Below, piece after piece: positions 22,920 to 34,223 of a stretch of 64,000 nucleotides of DNA (within the stretch, counting starts at the first letter, position 1; every line of letters starts with the position of its first letter). Below the pieces are notes generated by a model. That model was not told the DNA's origin and did no database searches. It saw only the letters and a list, made by a program, of their open reading frames with translations. The position numbers were made by a program, and so were the translations under genes. The stretch comes from Sycon ciliatum (taxonomy: Eukaryota; Porifera; Calcarea; Leucosolenida; Sycettidae): contig NC_088645.1 of NCBI RefSeq assembly GCF_964019385.1, positions 20,077,158 through 20,141,157 of the forward strand. The letters run 5' to 3'.

Positions 22920-25065
22920 AAGCTAGCATATCACTATAAACACAATTACATGTTTGATTTCTTATCTCCCTGTCGAACCTTTAAAATTGGCCTGAATATC
23001 GAGAAAGACTTTTCAAGCTCACGAAAACTGACATCGTTTCTCCTTTATGATCTTTCCAGGATATCTCTGTTAAAATCATAATTAAATCCTAGAATTTAGT
23101 CTGGTGTCTAAGCATGTACATACTAAGCACTTCAGACGTACGAACACTAGATTCACCATACGAATTCCAGAAAAAGTCCTTTGAAGCTGCACTGAGTGTT
23201 TCCTTATCCACAGTTTAGTGTGTACATGTGGAGTGCAAGGGTCTATGTGTTCAAGAATTTGATGGAGATCTGGTGATGGTAGATCATGTTCGGCCAGTTC
23301 ATTAGATGGGTGATTTCATTTAGCCGGTGTTTTGTCTACCACTTACGTATTGGTGGGAAATATAGGTATTTTTATTCTAACGTTTCCATTGTAAATGCCT
23401 GATGTTATGAATGTTAAATGCAGAGGGGCTTTCCTCATTTTAGTTGGTACGGGAAGTGTGTGGGTTCCGGAGCAGTTGCTGAGTCACACTGATCTCTGTG
23501 TGGATTCACAAGTAGAATGAGTTTCGAGGTCTGATGAATTTTTCCTTGGTCGCTGCTGGGCTGTACGCCACACCACAGCTTAGGTGAAGAGCATGGTTGG
23601 CCATAAGCGTGGGTTATTCCGACTCCTGGAAGTGGTTTCTACAATTTTTTTAAATTTGGACTGCCTCTAGCTCTACCTTGTGGATAATCAAATATTTTAC
23701 GCTTGTGTTGATTTTTTAAGTCATATCTGGGATTGCTGCAACAAGAAAAGAGGAAGAAAGAGCTACAAGTTACGTTATGATACCCACTAACACCACCAGT
23801 TACTTGCCAATGGGCTCATGCGATAACATTGCACGACACTGACCAACAGTACTGACGTTCTACACGTAACTGGCAATCCGACGGCAGGAGGAGAATTCTG
23901 TTTCTTTGGCGCTTATTTGGACTAGGTAATGTGCTCGATGCAAGCAAACCCTTTTCGATCAACTCTAAATTCACAGAACTGACTCATTACACCAGACACG
24001 TGATTGGGTCAGGTACATGTAGAGTCCACAAGCAATTACTAAGTGCTGAGTTTGGGAATCAGGGTGAGTGCCTTATGCCCAGGGTCAAGGTCAAGGTCAA
24101 GTTGTAGAGTCTGTGCATTTGCACTTGGGCTTTGATGAGCATCACTCCATTCTAAACACCGTCCCGTGTACAGTGTAGACACTGAAAAGTCGGACGAGCT
24201 GCCCAGGCATCACCACCAATGCCGTTTCTGTGCTGCCTACGCAATGTACACTGTATATGTGAACATTCACAGGTCTGAAGGCTTGTGGTTTTCAATAAAT
24301 AAAAAAAGAAATAAAAATGTAGGCCTGCGGTACTGATGGCAAGAGAATACACAAAACCCACTGTACGTACACGATTCATGCAAATTCTATTAGAAATCAC
24401 CACACGCGAAAAGTTCTTAGCCGGTTGTGCTTATGAGCACCGTTGTAATACAGGTGGCAACGTAAGCGTGCGAAATCGACTGCTGTTTATTGCTATATGC
24501 TCATTTTTCTCTATGTAGACTATACCGAATCCGATCGTTTCCAGGAGAGGCACATGAGCCAGGTCTACACAATACGAACACGCGTGGTTACAACTGATGC
24601 GCCCACCGCGTATAGACAGACAAATACCACCACTACTAATATTACGCAGATTCACGTCACGCGCCAGTTGCGAGTTGTCACTGCTAGAACGTGTCAATTG
24701 ACATTGGGTCCGGAAATAATCAACGTAATCCAGCCAGTTGTCGCGGAAGCCACGGATGACCTTCTGCTCGTGTCTGAGCAGCAGTTTGGACATGCCTAGC
24801 GTTACTACCACTACCTAGCAGCTCTGCACTAGTTCTTCTCCGAACTGTTTGGATCATTGCTCTACGTTGTCGTGAAATGTAGCCTTTGAGTTAGTAATCA
24901 TCTTCATTTTTCATATCTAATGAACGATACGACTGTATATTAATCTCCAAGTCGACGCTTTTAGGCTGCTTTGTTGCTAACGATTGTAACTGCGTGGCAG
25001 TTTTTTGTGACTCCTTGTGTTTCGAAATTGCAAGATATATAATATTACACGTAGGGGACGCCAGA
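22920..25065. other. Intergenic, one ambiguous open region
   Basis: Mostly featureless. About 24431-24811 is open on both strands. The plus strand has an acceptor at 24518 (TTTTCTCTATGTAG, phase 1) and reads threonine-rich text to 24799. The minus strand reads from an ATG text such as SKLLLRHEQKVIRGFRDNWL. I cannot decide which, if either, is coding. Confidence 0.2.
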
Positions 25066-27022
25066 ATGCTGCTCAGGTCGATGCTCAGAGCTGTGACGGT
25101 CACTGCAGTGTTCAGACTATGCGCTGGCCATAACGAGACTAAGAAAGGTGAGCTTGCATGGTCGCGTAGGCCCTAGCATGAAATATCCGTTGATAATGTG
25201 TTTTCCGGCAAACACAGCATTACGAAATACAAATATCATGTCTTGTGTAAAACACAGGGCTGAAAGCGTCCTTCGAAATGGGCATCGAGAACAATGTTGA
25301 AACTATGATCAAGTCAAAATTATGCTGTTTTTGTTACACGCCTACAAAATCGGACACCGTTCCACACTACGTGGTATTGGCAGTTGTAGTAGCGAGCACA
25401 CAGGACGTGGGCATGTATGCTAATGCTCCACTTTGGCCCGGACGGTTCAAATATTAGTTTTGTTTTTCATATGCGATACAGTTGCTGTCATGGAAATATT
25501 ACAGTATCAGTGGCAGCAAGCGTAGATCTAGAAACCCTGTTACTCTAGTGATCGTGTATAATTATTATGAAATATCTCTAAAAGCAATCACATAATGTGG
25601 CTATCTCGGTTGTACATGAATTTGCTACATCCTTTGATTTCAGACCATGCATAAGTAATCGGAAACCCTGCTTATTAAGCACAATACACCATTGCTTCCA
25701 GGCTCCGAAATCTTAACTTAATGTCTGGCGATGCAGTAAGGGGGAAATTCTGAGTTCATGAACTTATACGCCCCTGCATTTGTGCGCAAACCGTTCTTGA
25801 ATGACCACTGTACGTCTTTTGCTATTCGATGTTACTCTGCACAACAGATGACCAAGACGATTCCGCTGACGGTCTGCTTCTTCCTGTGCTGGGAGCCCTC
25901 CTTGGTGTATCAGCCATCGTCAATGCGATCTTTCTGCTCATCCTGTGCATCAAGTGGAAGCGAGCCAAGCGGAAGCCAAGCTTAGCTTCCCAGGAAGGTA
26001 ATGCACTGGGCACGGCAGATGGCTATTCAGGGGTCTGCCTCTCACAGCTTCAAGGCATGGAGAACAGCGAGGAACAGTCTATGAAACCGCAGCAACAGCA
26101 GCAGTCCAGTCGGAACAGTGGCGAGACAAGCACGGATCTTGATGAATTCATAAGCCAGTCAGCAGAAATGCCCGCAGACTCAGTGCTTCAGCCTGAGCAA
26201 AGTGCGGTCGAGTTCAAATTTGACGTGGCAGAGTATTCCGCACCGCCGCATGCATCGCCAACACCTGCAAGAAAGGGGAGTTGCTATTCACCGCCTAGGT
26301 ACGACACGCCTCGAAGCGCCAGAGCACTTGCGGATCTCAAGAAGCATGCAAGTCAGCCAAGAATGTCTCCCGGTAAAAAGCCTGCACTCAAGCCAAGACC
26401 ACGCATGTCTTTTTCCATCTCAACGCCCAATCTGAACGGCGAATTGTCCCCTGTTATTTCTTCGTCGTCATCGCGCCTACCTAAAGCCTCCGAAGGAAAT
26501 TCACAATTCAAAGACGAACGACGATTCGCCTTTGCGCACAAGGTGCAGGATGGTAAAGGAACCCCACGAAGCCGTGCCTTTTACAAATCACCTGAACCCC
26601 CACACTCACCACCATCAATGCCACCTCCAGACATCAACAGCTTAAACCAATCGCGAGGTCGATCACCGCGGAAAGCTCATGGTACAACTAAAGCTAAAGT
26701 TGCTGCAAAGAATTTTTCTGGCAGAGGTGCGGCAATGTCTACGGACCAAGAGGACTACGTGGACATGGATTCAAATCCGCGCATTTACATTCGAAGCGAC
26801 TCTCTAGCGTCCTATGTGTCCATGCATTCCTATTCACAGCAAAACTTCATGGAGCCCTCGTCTATGGCAAATCACGCGCAGGCCTCTTTCAGATGTCTAC
26901 CCGACCCGCTGGCTGATGAACAGCATACTGAATCGCAACACTCAAGCGACGATTCAGATGATAACTCATATGCAGTCCCTAGGCCAGCGACTAAGGTACC
27001 CCGACAAAAACACAACGGATGA
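25066..27022 (+). CDS. Two-exon signal-peptide, membrane-span, long docking-tail protein
   Basis: Exon 1 is 25066-25147 and exon 2 is 25848-27022, giving 418 residues. Exon 1 (ATG with A at -3) encodes a signal-peptide-like start, MLLRSMLRAVTVTAVFRLC, and ends in phase 1 at AAAG/GTGAGC. Exon 2 starts in phase 1 after CTGCACAACAG. The mature ectodomain would be only about 16 residues, very acidic, with one N-glycosylation site (NET, residue 23). A membrane helix at about residues 37-62 is followed by KWKRAKRK. The 350-residue tail is rich in proline and serine, with a glutamine run, PxxP segments (ALKPRPR, PPHSPPSMPPP) and tyrosine motifs: YSPP 174, YDTP 179, DYVDM 331, SYVSM 350 and YAVP 402. 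YxxM motifs suit PI3-kinase p85 and YxxP suits Crk/Nck SH2 domains, so the tail resembles Gab/IRS-type docking proteins in style. No homologue is recognised. Confidence 0.7.
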
Positions 27023-30000
27023 ACCAACCAAGTCTTTAACGAGTACTCGTAATGGGAGCATGGGGAATAATGCGTGTTATGACATGCTCTGGACAAGTAT
27101 GACGCGCCTGGCATAAAATTCGAAGAAGGAGCTGAAATCAAATTATTTTTTATAACTCGGGGTCGCTAGATTATGAGATAACATGCCTTTACTAGCCCAT
27201 CTGATGGTGAATCCAGTCTGTTTGAGATTCTAAACATGCATTTTAGTCCTGTAACGTTAGTCCTCTACGCTATAATCCTGTCTCCTCTCTTGCATGCTTG
27301 GCCTTGAATTTTATCCAGTTGTTCGTTCACTGGCAATCCCTTTTTGCTCAATAGTTCTGTACAAGCGAGATTCTGCCCCCCCCCAAAAACACTCTTGAGT
27401 TTCCAGGTGCCACACCACTTTCGTTAGAACAACCTAAAGCTTTCATAGAAAATTCCTTGATGGTGAAACACTAAAGTCCGCAAACACAAATACTGGTAAC
27501 GAATAAATAAACAAACAGCGACATTTGACTTCAATACTGGACCAGACAGTCTCTGATATAACCCGCCACTGACTGAAGGCTGGCAGTGTCGTGTTCTTTC
27601 CTTCTTCTGTCGCTCATACGTGTATTCAATTGCAATCATTGTGTAAGGTTTTGTGCTTGTTCGCTGCATTCGTTGCTCCATTCTTCCATCCCAATGGTTC
27701 TTTCGATGCTTTTGCAACTATTGTTGCTGCACCTGTTCTTTGGACTGCAACAGGAGCCAATGCCATGGAGGTGTCCGGTCGAAAAAATCTCTTGTATATA
27801 TACAGTTCCATTCGCCACTCTATCTATTCTCCAATCAAATGTCGTCGTTGCTATAATAATTACGGTTCAATATTGGATTAATAGCACATGTACATGTACA
27901 TTCATATCTACTATGTCGTACAAATAAAGATGGGTGACATTAGGAACAAATATCTAGTATAGTAGACGCCTTGATCGCACCTACTTCACTCGTGTTTCAA
28001 AGTATGCCCAACATAGAGCTAAGGCACGCTGATGGAATATGCACAATGAGTACGTTCTAGTCACAAACAGACCGTAAATATAGTAAAATCTTCAGACATC
28101 ATGGACATGAAGGAGACCTTACCAAAAAATACATTTTGAAAACCGTCGAAAGTACATCTGATGCCAAATTTAACAGCATTCCCTAGAATTGGACAACTTC
28201 CTATGAGGCAACAAAATGATCGCTGCAAGAAAAAGAATCACCACGATCATCGATAGTTTCAATACTCAAGGTCATTTCCACGAGGCTTTTTATACGAAAT
28301 CCTTCACGTTGTTTACAAACAACAAAACCAATGAAACGTACAGATTAACGCAATTGCGTTATTACTTCCTCCTTTTCTCTCTTATTGTGCAATTTCTTTG
28401 ATACTTGGGTATTGAGGATCGATGTGAAGAGTTTGCAATTTGTTCTTGTAGCTCACCCTCATAACAATGTAACGTTAATTCACACTGGCGATAGGAGACT
28501 ATACTGTAGAGTATACTGATCGATTTGCAGCTATGCATAATGTAAGTTTGTTTTCTTTTAAGAGGACGAGCTTACTTCATCAATTTGTAAGTACAGTAAA
28601 AAATAATGTTAAAGAGACATAATAAGTTTGGTTGCCTCTCTGGGTTCCCTCCCCTCTCCATTCACCCGAGCCATTCATGCATTTGCGAAGCTGTGAACGC
28701 AGCAAAGGCTTGCTACACTTCCACGCGGAAATAGCTATAATAATAAATAGTTCAGACTGCACTGCCAAAGAAGGACAACCGCGGTGCAGATCACATACAC
28801 ATGCAGGGTTTGTTCACCAAAATGGTGATACCCTTTAGCCTTTCACCAGCTAGCACAGCCAGATCACGTGACTTGGGTGGTTGCATTATTCAGGTTCATG
28901 CATGATTTTCCATTTGTTGTCCAATTTTTTAAGGTTCGGTTCTCCCGTTGAAATGCCGAGTACTGTACAGTTGATTTTTAGAGGTAAGATTGGAATTTGA
29001 TACCATTTTTAGAGGTAAGATTGGAATTTGATACCATTATTATTACACCACAACTGATGAACAAGATTTGCAAGCCTCATCTTCGGTGTGTGTAGTACGG
29101 CTATCTAGTTGCCTACTGGTCCGGGAGGAGGGGGGGGGACCTCGCGCCATTTGCACTGCGGCTAGTTCAACAGCTCCTATAGATAGCCATACGTCATTGT
29201 TCTTTCTTCTCCCCCTTTTTTTGTAACATGGCAATCTCCATTTTACAAAATATTCCTTGGCTTACCATCTGAGTTCTCCTACTTTGTACTTTATTCCTCT
29301 CTGCCTTATCGTAGAGATTGTGGCATTTGTCAAAAGAACAAAAGTTGAAAGCACCTGTCCTCAAATGCCACAAACCAGTTGCACTAACTGCGCTGTGTTT
29401 ACGACGTTTTACTGGTGTAACGAGGTGGTGGTTAGTAAATACACGTTTAGAAGCTGGTAAGCAGAGTAGATTGGCATAGAATTGGATAAATTTGGAATGG
29501 AACTCTTCTATAATTACACAGTTTGGCTTACCATGACACACGTAAACGCGTAGCTGCACGCGGATGTCTGCATTCATCCCAGAATCGTCCTCATGCACAT
29601 TGCGTGGGCGTGCAACTCCACTCTAACTAATTACTTCCGCTGGACATTCATAACAACATCTACTGGACCGTGAGATGCGCAAGCGGAACCAACTGCACTC
29701 ATGCAGCACTTCATGCGGCCTATCAATTCACAGAAACATCTGGGCTTCACTATACCGCTTTGTCCTTTGCAGCAAACAACATTGCTGTGAATAGTTCCAA
29801 AGAATACAGGACTCAAATAATTATTCCGAGCAGCGCCAATCCATGTACATGTACATGTACTAATAATCCACGCACAGGCACAAAAGCATGCGCACCGAAC
29901 AACTCGACCTGGTTTCCTGTAGGCACATCATGCACACGCACACACACAAAAGGATCACGGACCCAACTCATCTAGACACACAATGATCCCGCCAATGCTG

Positions 30001-30697
30001 GGCTTCAGTGCGGGAGGTGTGAGATATTCCCACGCCACGAAGGCTCTGTCTGAGCTCCCTTTGCTTGTTACTTTCAGTGCAGGTGCATAGCAACTGGATT
30101 CGTTTCCATGCCAGTATAAATAAGTGTACACCCTGACATGCTTGCACCTTTCAAGAGTTTTACAAGTGAAAATAGATTTACTGTATGGCACGGTTGCTCA
30201 ACGCTCTGTGCCAGTGCGTTCAACTACCGCAGTGTGTCGCACTTGTTGCCATTATGCGGCACACAATCGCTTCCATAAGAACACTCCCCTGATTTAGCCC
30301 TCCCGCGGAATGACATGCATACAACACAACACGCATGTCAAGTAAATGGAAACTATGCTTGTCATTAACAATCCATAGGAATCAGCGGAAAGAAGCGATT
30401 CTATCTATTCAATTTAATATACAATATAGGCCAGGTTATGATAATTGTTACAAGAATAATACGGATTGTTGAGGCAATATATGCTGCTGTCTGACGACCG
30501 CTGCAAAGCGTGAAGCAAAAGTTACTCTCAACAGATCTTCACCTCTAGTGCTTTAGTGATGAAAGTATAGACGTCTATCCACCAATAAAATTGTGTAATC
30601 GTTTGCATGTATTCCTGGCACACTAGAGTTTCTCTCACTGCTATGGAGATTACCTAAACAGTTAGTCACTTTGTATGTCCAGGAAGAAGTTAATGTT
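27023..30697. other. Intergenic, nothing firm
   Basis: A direct tandem duplication of about 31 bp ('agaggtaagattggaatttg' unit) lies at 28980-29036. 'cttggctcaccatctgag' near 20848 recurs, slightly changed, near 29259. Around 29640-29830 a plus-strand frame (YWTVRCASGTNCTHAAL and on) looks like extracellular-domain text but lacks clear splice sites. No gene is called. Confidence 0.35.
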
Positions 30698-32128
30698 CTA
30701 GTTCTCGGTGGTCTGTGACACACTGGATTTGTCTGGTGCAAGTAATGTAGGTCCTACGCTGCTGTCCATGGAACCTTTGCCGTTCCCTGCACTCAATGAT
30801 GTGTACAGAGAGGGGCTCATTGAGCTCCTATCTACCTTGGTATAACTAGATAGATCAGAGCCTCCATCTTTGTCAGCAACTCTACGGTATATTTGAGGCC
30901 GACCTGCAGACTGGCCGTTCCCACAAAATACATATGTGTATTCTTCCTCCTCCTCCTCTTCCAGGGGTAGGCGCTCCAGAACTGGTCTAAGGAGATTATC
31001 TCCTTTAGACGGCACTGTGTAAAAGGACATTTCAGCTCCTTGCGAATCCAGTGCTAGATACACTGTTTTCGTACAGACGTCTGATGTCGTATCGTCGTTA
31101 TCGCAATGGGATTCCGGGAGGTGTACTTTCTCTCTACAATGAGGAGATGCACGACCGTCACTGTGCACTCTCTGTCCATATTCACTAGTGTCAGAGGAAG
31201 TCAGCAACAGGTATCCATGTTCATCAGTTAGCGCTGTTAACGGCATTTCCGTAGGAACAGGTCCTGCTCTATCCGTCATATTACACACTACGTGAGAATA
31301 TATCTCGTCATCAGGTGTGATTCCAGAAGCTGTATCCCTGATACTGCCATTGCTTACCGATGTGGAGCCATTGTCATGAACCACGTCTCCACATGAAACT
31401 TGGCTCCCTTTCTGCTTGAAACATTGTTTCTGGAACACGACATAATCATAATCCTCACTCGGCTTCTCACCCGCTTTCCCTTCCTGAAGAAGCTCCAGAT
31501 AGTCTGGAACGGACGCTGAAGTGTGGGAGGAGTGCTGTGATGTACGTTTACTTGCCGAACTAGATCCTAATGACTCTGCATTCCGAATTTTCCCGCGATG
31601 CTCAGACTTAATATCTTGATATAACGGCGTAAATATCAAATCGGTGTACATGAGTGATTCACTGTCAATTCCTTCGTACGCCTGGCTTACACAGTCAACC
31701 TCGAATTCCTCGTACCAGTGGTCTCCATCCAGTTGGCCAAACCGATTTATCTCAGCGTATTCAGGAATGGTTGCAAGACTACATGTCCCACTGGATGCTT
31801 TCCGCTTACCGACTACTGCGTTTGCAGACGGAAAGATATCGCCAGTTTGCTCTGCGGAGCATCTCCAGTTCTTCCCTGGGACCGATTCTGATGTCTCCGT
31901 CTCCAACGCCAACGCCCCGCTGCCATCGTGAAGAATATCTGCTGTCACGTCAGATGCGATGAGGAGCGCTAGCCGTTCGAGTTCTTGTTTGATGTAGCGA
32001 TGCCGTCTGACAGCAAAGATGATAGCTGACATGTACACAACAATAAAAGTGACTGCTATTACGAGCAGGGCATTGAGTATAGCATCATGCCTCGGACAGT
32101 CACTTGCCGCTTCAAATGTCCACAGCAT
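30698..32128 (-). CDS. Membrane protein with ITAM-like and many tyrosine motifs
   Basis: The open frame has 476 codons. An N-terminus of about 15 residues (MLWTFEAASDCPRHD, one cysteine) precedes a membrane helix at about 17-40 and the basic RRHRYIKQ. The 430-residue tail has about 18 tyrosine motifs. YEGI (151) and YTDL (161) are six residues apart, which meets the ITAM rule YxxI/L-x6-8-YxxI/L. YQDI (170) follows five residues after YTDL. Others are YAEI 124, YLEL 210, YVVF 229, IYSHV 277, YLLL 306, VYLAL 357, YTVP 370 and YTSL 442, several of ITIM-like form. A run of seven glutamates is at 390-396. Two starts are possible: the ATG at 32128, giving a signal-anchor protein, or an upstream exon joined in phase 1 at GAAG/CGGCA. 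Immune-type signalling is inferred from motifs only. Confidence 0.7.
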   Translation of the reverse strand: MLWTFEAASDCPRHDAILNALLVIAVTFIVVYMSAIIFAVRRHRYIKQELERLALLIASDVTADILHDGSGALALETETSESVPGKNWRCSAEQTGDIFPSANAVVGKRKASSGTCSLATIPEYAEINRFGQLDGDHWYEEFEVDCVSQAYEGIDSESLMYTDLIFTPLYQDIKSEHRGKIRNAESLGSSSASKRTSQHSSHTSASVPDYLELLQEGKAGEKPSEDYDYVVFQKQCFKQKGSQVSCGDVVHDNGSTSVSNGSIRDTASGITPDDEIYSHVVCNMTDRAGPVPTEMPLTALTDEHGYLLLTSSDTSEYGQRVHSDGRASPHCREKVHLPESHCDNDDTTSDVCTKTVYLALDSQGAEMSFYTVPSKGDNLLRPVLERLPLEEEEEEEYTYVFCGNGQSAGRPQIYRRVADKDGGSDLSSYTKVDRSSMSPSLYTSLSAGNGKGSMDSSVGPTLLAPDKSSVSQTTEN

Positions 32129-32725
32129 AGCGTAACGTAAAAAACAAAAGCGGTTCTTCTCAGATCATAGTACTTCGATAAAATATGATTGGAGCTGAGG
32201 AGTGGATTTCGAATTTAATCAAGTAGATAATGTCGAATATTTGCTTTGGAAAGCTGGGTAAAGTTTCGCATGAGTGTGGGGAGCTGCAACGGAGCAGGGG
32301 AGAAACACACGAAATCATGCTTGAAAAACCATGACACGTCAACAAGGATAAACCAGCGCCCTTTCGTGTATGTGTGTGTGTGTGTGTATTTGTGTGCGTG
32401 TGTATGTGTATCTGTGTTTGCATGTTTGAGTTCAGTTGATGTTTGTAGCGGCGGGGTCGTTCTTCACTCAGGTGTTCTGCATGAATAATGAAGGCGCGTG
32501 ACAGATGTTTTCATTTGCTTGAAAGGGCAGCACAGAGTAGGGTAAATTATTGGGCCTTACAGCATTATACCCATTGTTCATTTTGCGCAATATCTGGAAA
32601 CTAGATCAATAGCTTTAGGATTTGTGGATTGGATGCACCACATGCGTCAGGAAAGGATCCATGTTCATACAAAGCTAGGTTGCATGACCCTCATGACCAC
32701 GCGCCCCTGAGATCAGTCAGTAGAG
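32129..32725. other. Upstream region of the minus-strand tyrosine-tail gene
   Basis: It has a TG-repeat at about 32368-32415 and otherwise no recognised feature. It is the likely promoter or 5' intron of the gene at 30698-32128. Confidence 0.3.
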
Positions 32726-33340
32726 AGGTTTTGCAGAGCGAACGTTCGCAATGATTTTCGCGTTCCGGGTTGCAAAAGCTGTTGGGAACGTTCGCGCGAA
32801 AATTGTGTTTTGCATGTTTTTCGCTCCAAGAAAATTTCGCGTGCACTCGCGCTTGTTTGGGAAGTGGTCTTCATCCGATTATTTGTTTGTTGTGAGTGGC
32901 TGCACCCTGAGTCACGGCCTGAGGCGAGAGCTCGTTGACTACGGTGTCCATGGCCGGAGATACACAGACAAATGGGTTGGCTTATGCCGTAATCTGGCCC
33001 ATCAACACCTGAAATTCAAAAAGGCATCATTGATGTAACCGACTGTGAGCAGTGCGAAGACGAGCAGGCAGGATATCGGAGATGTTTCCAGAGATGAAGC
33101 AACACGGGCTGCCACAAGGAAAGCTAGCACTCGCGGACCAAGCCAAGAGTAGAGATCAAGCACAAACATAAGGATTGAGGGTAGCTCACCGTGCACCAAC
33201 GGTCCACAAAGAGCGAAAAATACTCCGAAAGTTTGTTTCGCGTTTCCAGCACCTTTCGCGTTTAAAACTGCGAACGTTCGCACGAAATTTCGCTTTTCGT
33301 GACAAACGAAATTCGCGCAAGCGTTCGTTCTGCAAAACCT
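32726..33340. mobile_element. Terminal-inverted-repeat element, about 615 bp
   Basis: The left end AGGTTTTGCAGAGCGAACG and the right end, read in reverse, AGGTTTTGCAGAACGAACG form 24-bp inverted repeats with three mismatches. 'cgaacgttcgc' palindromes recur inside. No clear target duplication was found and there is no transposase. The open frames inside it on both strands are treated as spurious. Confidence 0.65.
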
Positions 33341-34223
33341 GTCTATTAATATCAGTGGTTGGTGCCCTGTGTCAATGACAGTGAATTACAACATACCACT
33401 GTGCCCCCATATGCACGGATTTTTACTGTTCTCCAGCTGTAACGAACACCAAGAAAAGGACATCACTGTATTGCGTTCTCAAGGTCAACCGGCCATTGAA
33501 AGTCGCAATAAGCGATTTTATACAGAGTGGCATTGAGACTAATGGTCTTGACGGGTGCAAGTGCGACAATATACATCTATTCGGTATGATGAAGTGTCTT
33601 TAAGCTAACGGGCAAACGGAATACTGAGGACAATTTACTTTGCCATCCAATCGGTTACGTAATTATTTTCTTGTTCGCACTGAATAGAGCGAGAATGACG
33701 TGGTTTTAGTAGTTTATTATAGTTATGTTGTAGTAATTCGATGTGAAGAGTAAGAACCGATAGCCTCGAGCCACCCTAAACTTTGGAGAAAAACAAATAA
33801 AAAGTCATGAAGAGTGTTTAGTTCATAAGAGAATTAAGTGTGAATTCGTGTCCCAGTAGTGTGAATGAGGGGTGTTTTTTTAGCTTTCCCTCTACTACAT
33901 GTAGTGGCTCCCCGAGATTGATGTCACATGGAAATTCAGTACTTGAAAGATATTGAGAACGGAGAAGGAATAGGATACGTTTCTGTCATTTCATCGATAA
34001 TGCCATCACACAAATGCTCATCCATTTTGGTTGAAAAGCAAAGACAAAATGAAAAATTGATCCTCGAGACTTTTGAAATCACGACTTTATCGCTCAAGAA
34101 AGAATATTGTGAAAAAAATAATTATATTTGATGTGATTAATAAGGAGATAATAACACCGGAATTAATTGGCAGCACGAAATGGCGAGTTTGGTTACATAA
34201 TGCCATTCACCTTACACAATAAT
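33341..34223. other. Intergenic, nothing recognised
   Basis: AT-rich spacer between the element at 32726-33340 and the 3' end of the minus-strand docking-tail gene. It probably includes that gene's 3' untranslated region. Confidence 0.35.

Noticed and set aside
24431..24811. 126-residue minus-strand frame and 100-residue plus-strand frame
   Set aside because: Both strands are open with no recognised domain; I could not choose, so no gene is called.
27586..27927. 113-residue hydrophobic plus-strand frame
   Set aside because: No start context, splice sites or stop-transfer pattern; two other frames are equally open.
29640..29975. Extracellular-domain-like plus-strand text (YWTVRCASGTNC...)
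   Set aside because: No acceptor, donor or signal peptide could be placed, and the upstream text is in another frame.
32751..33283. Two overlapping frames of over 90 residues on opposite strands
   Set aside because: Both lie inside a terminal-inverted-repeat element and have no domain. The minus one even ends at a chance GTGAGC donor.
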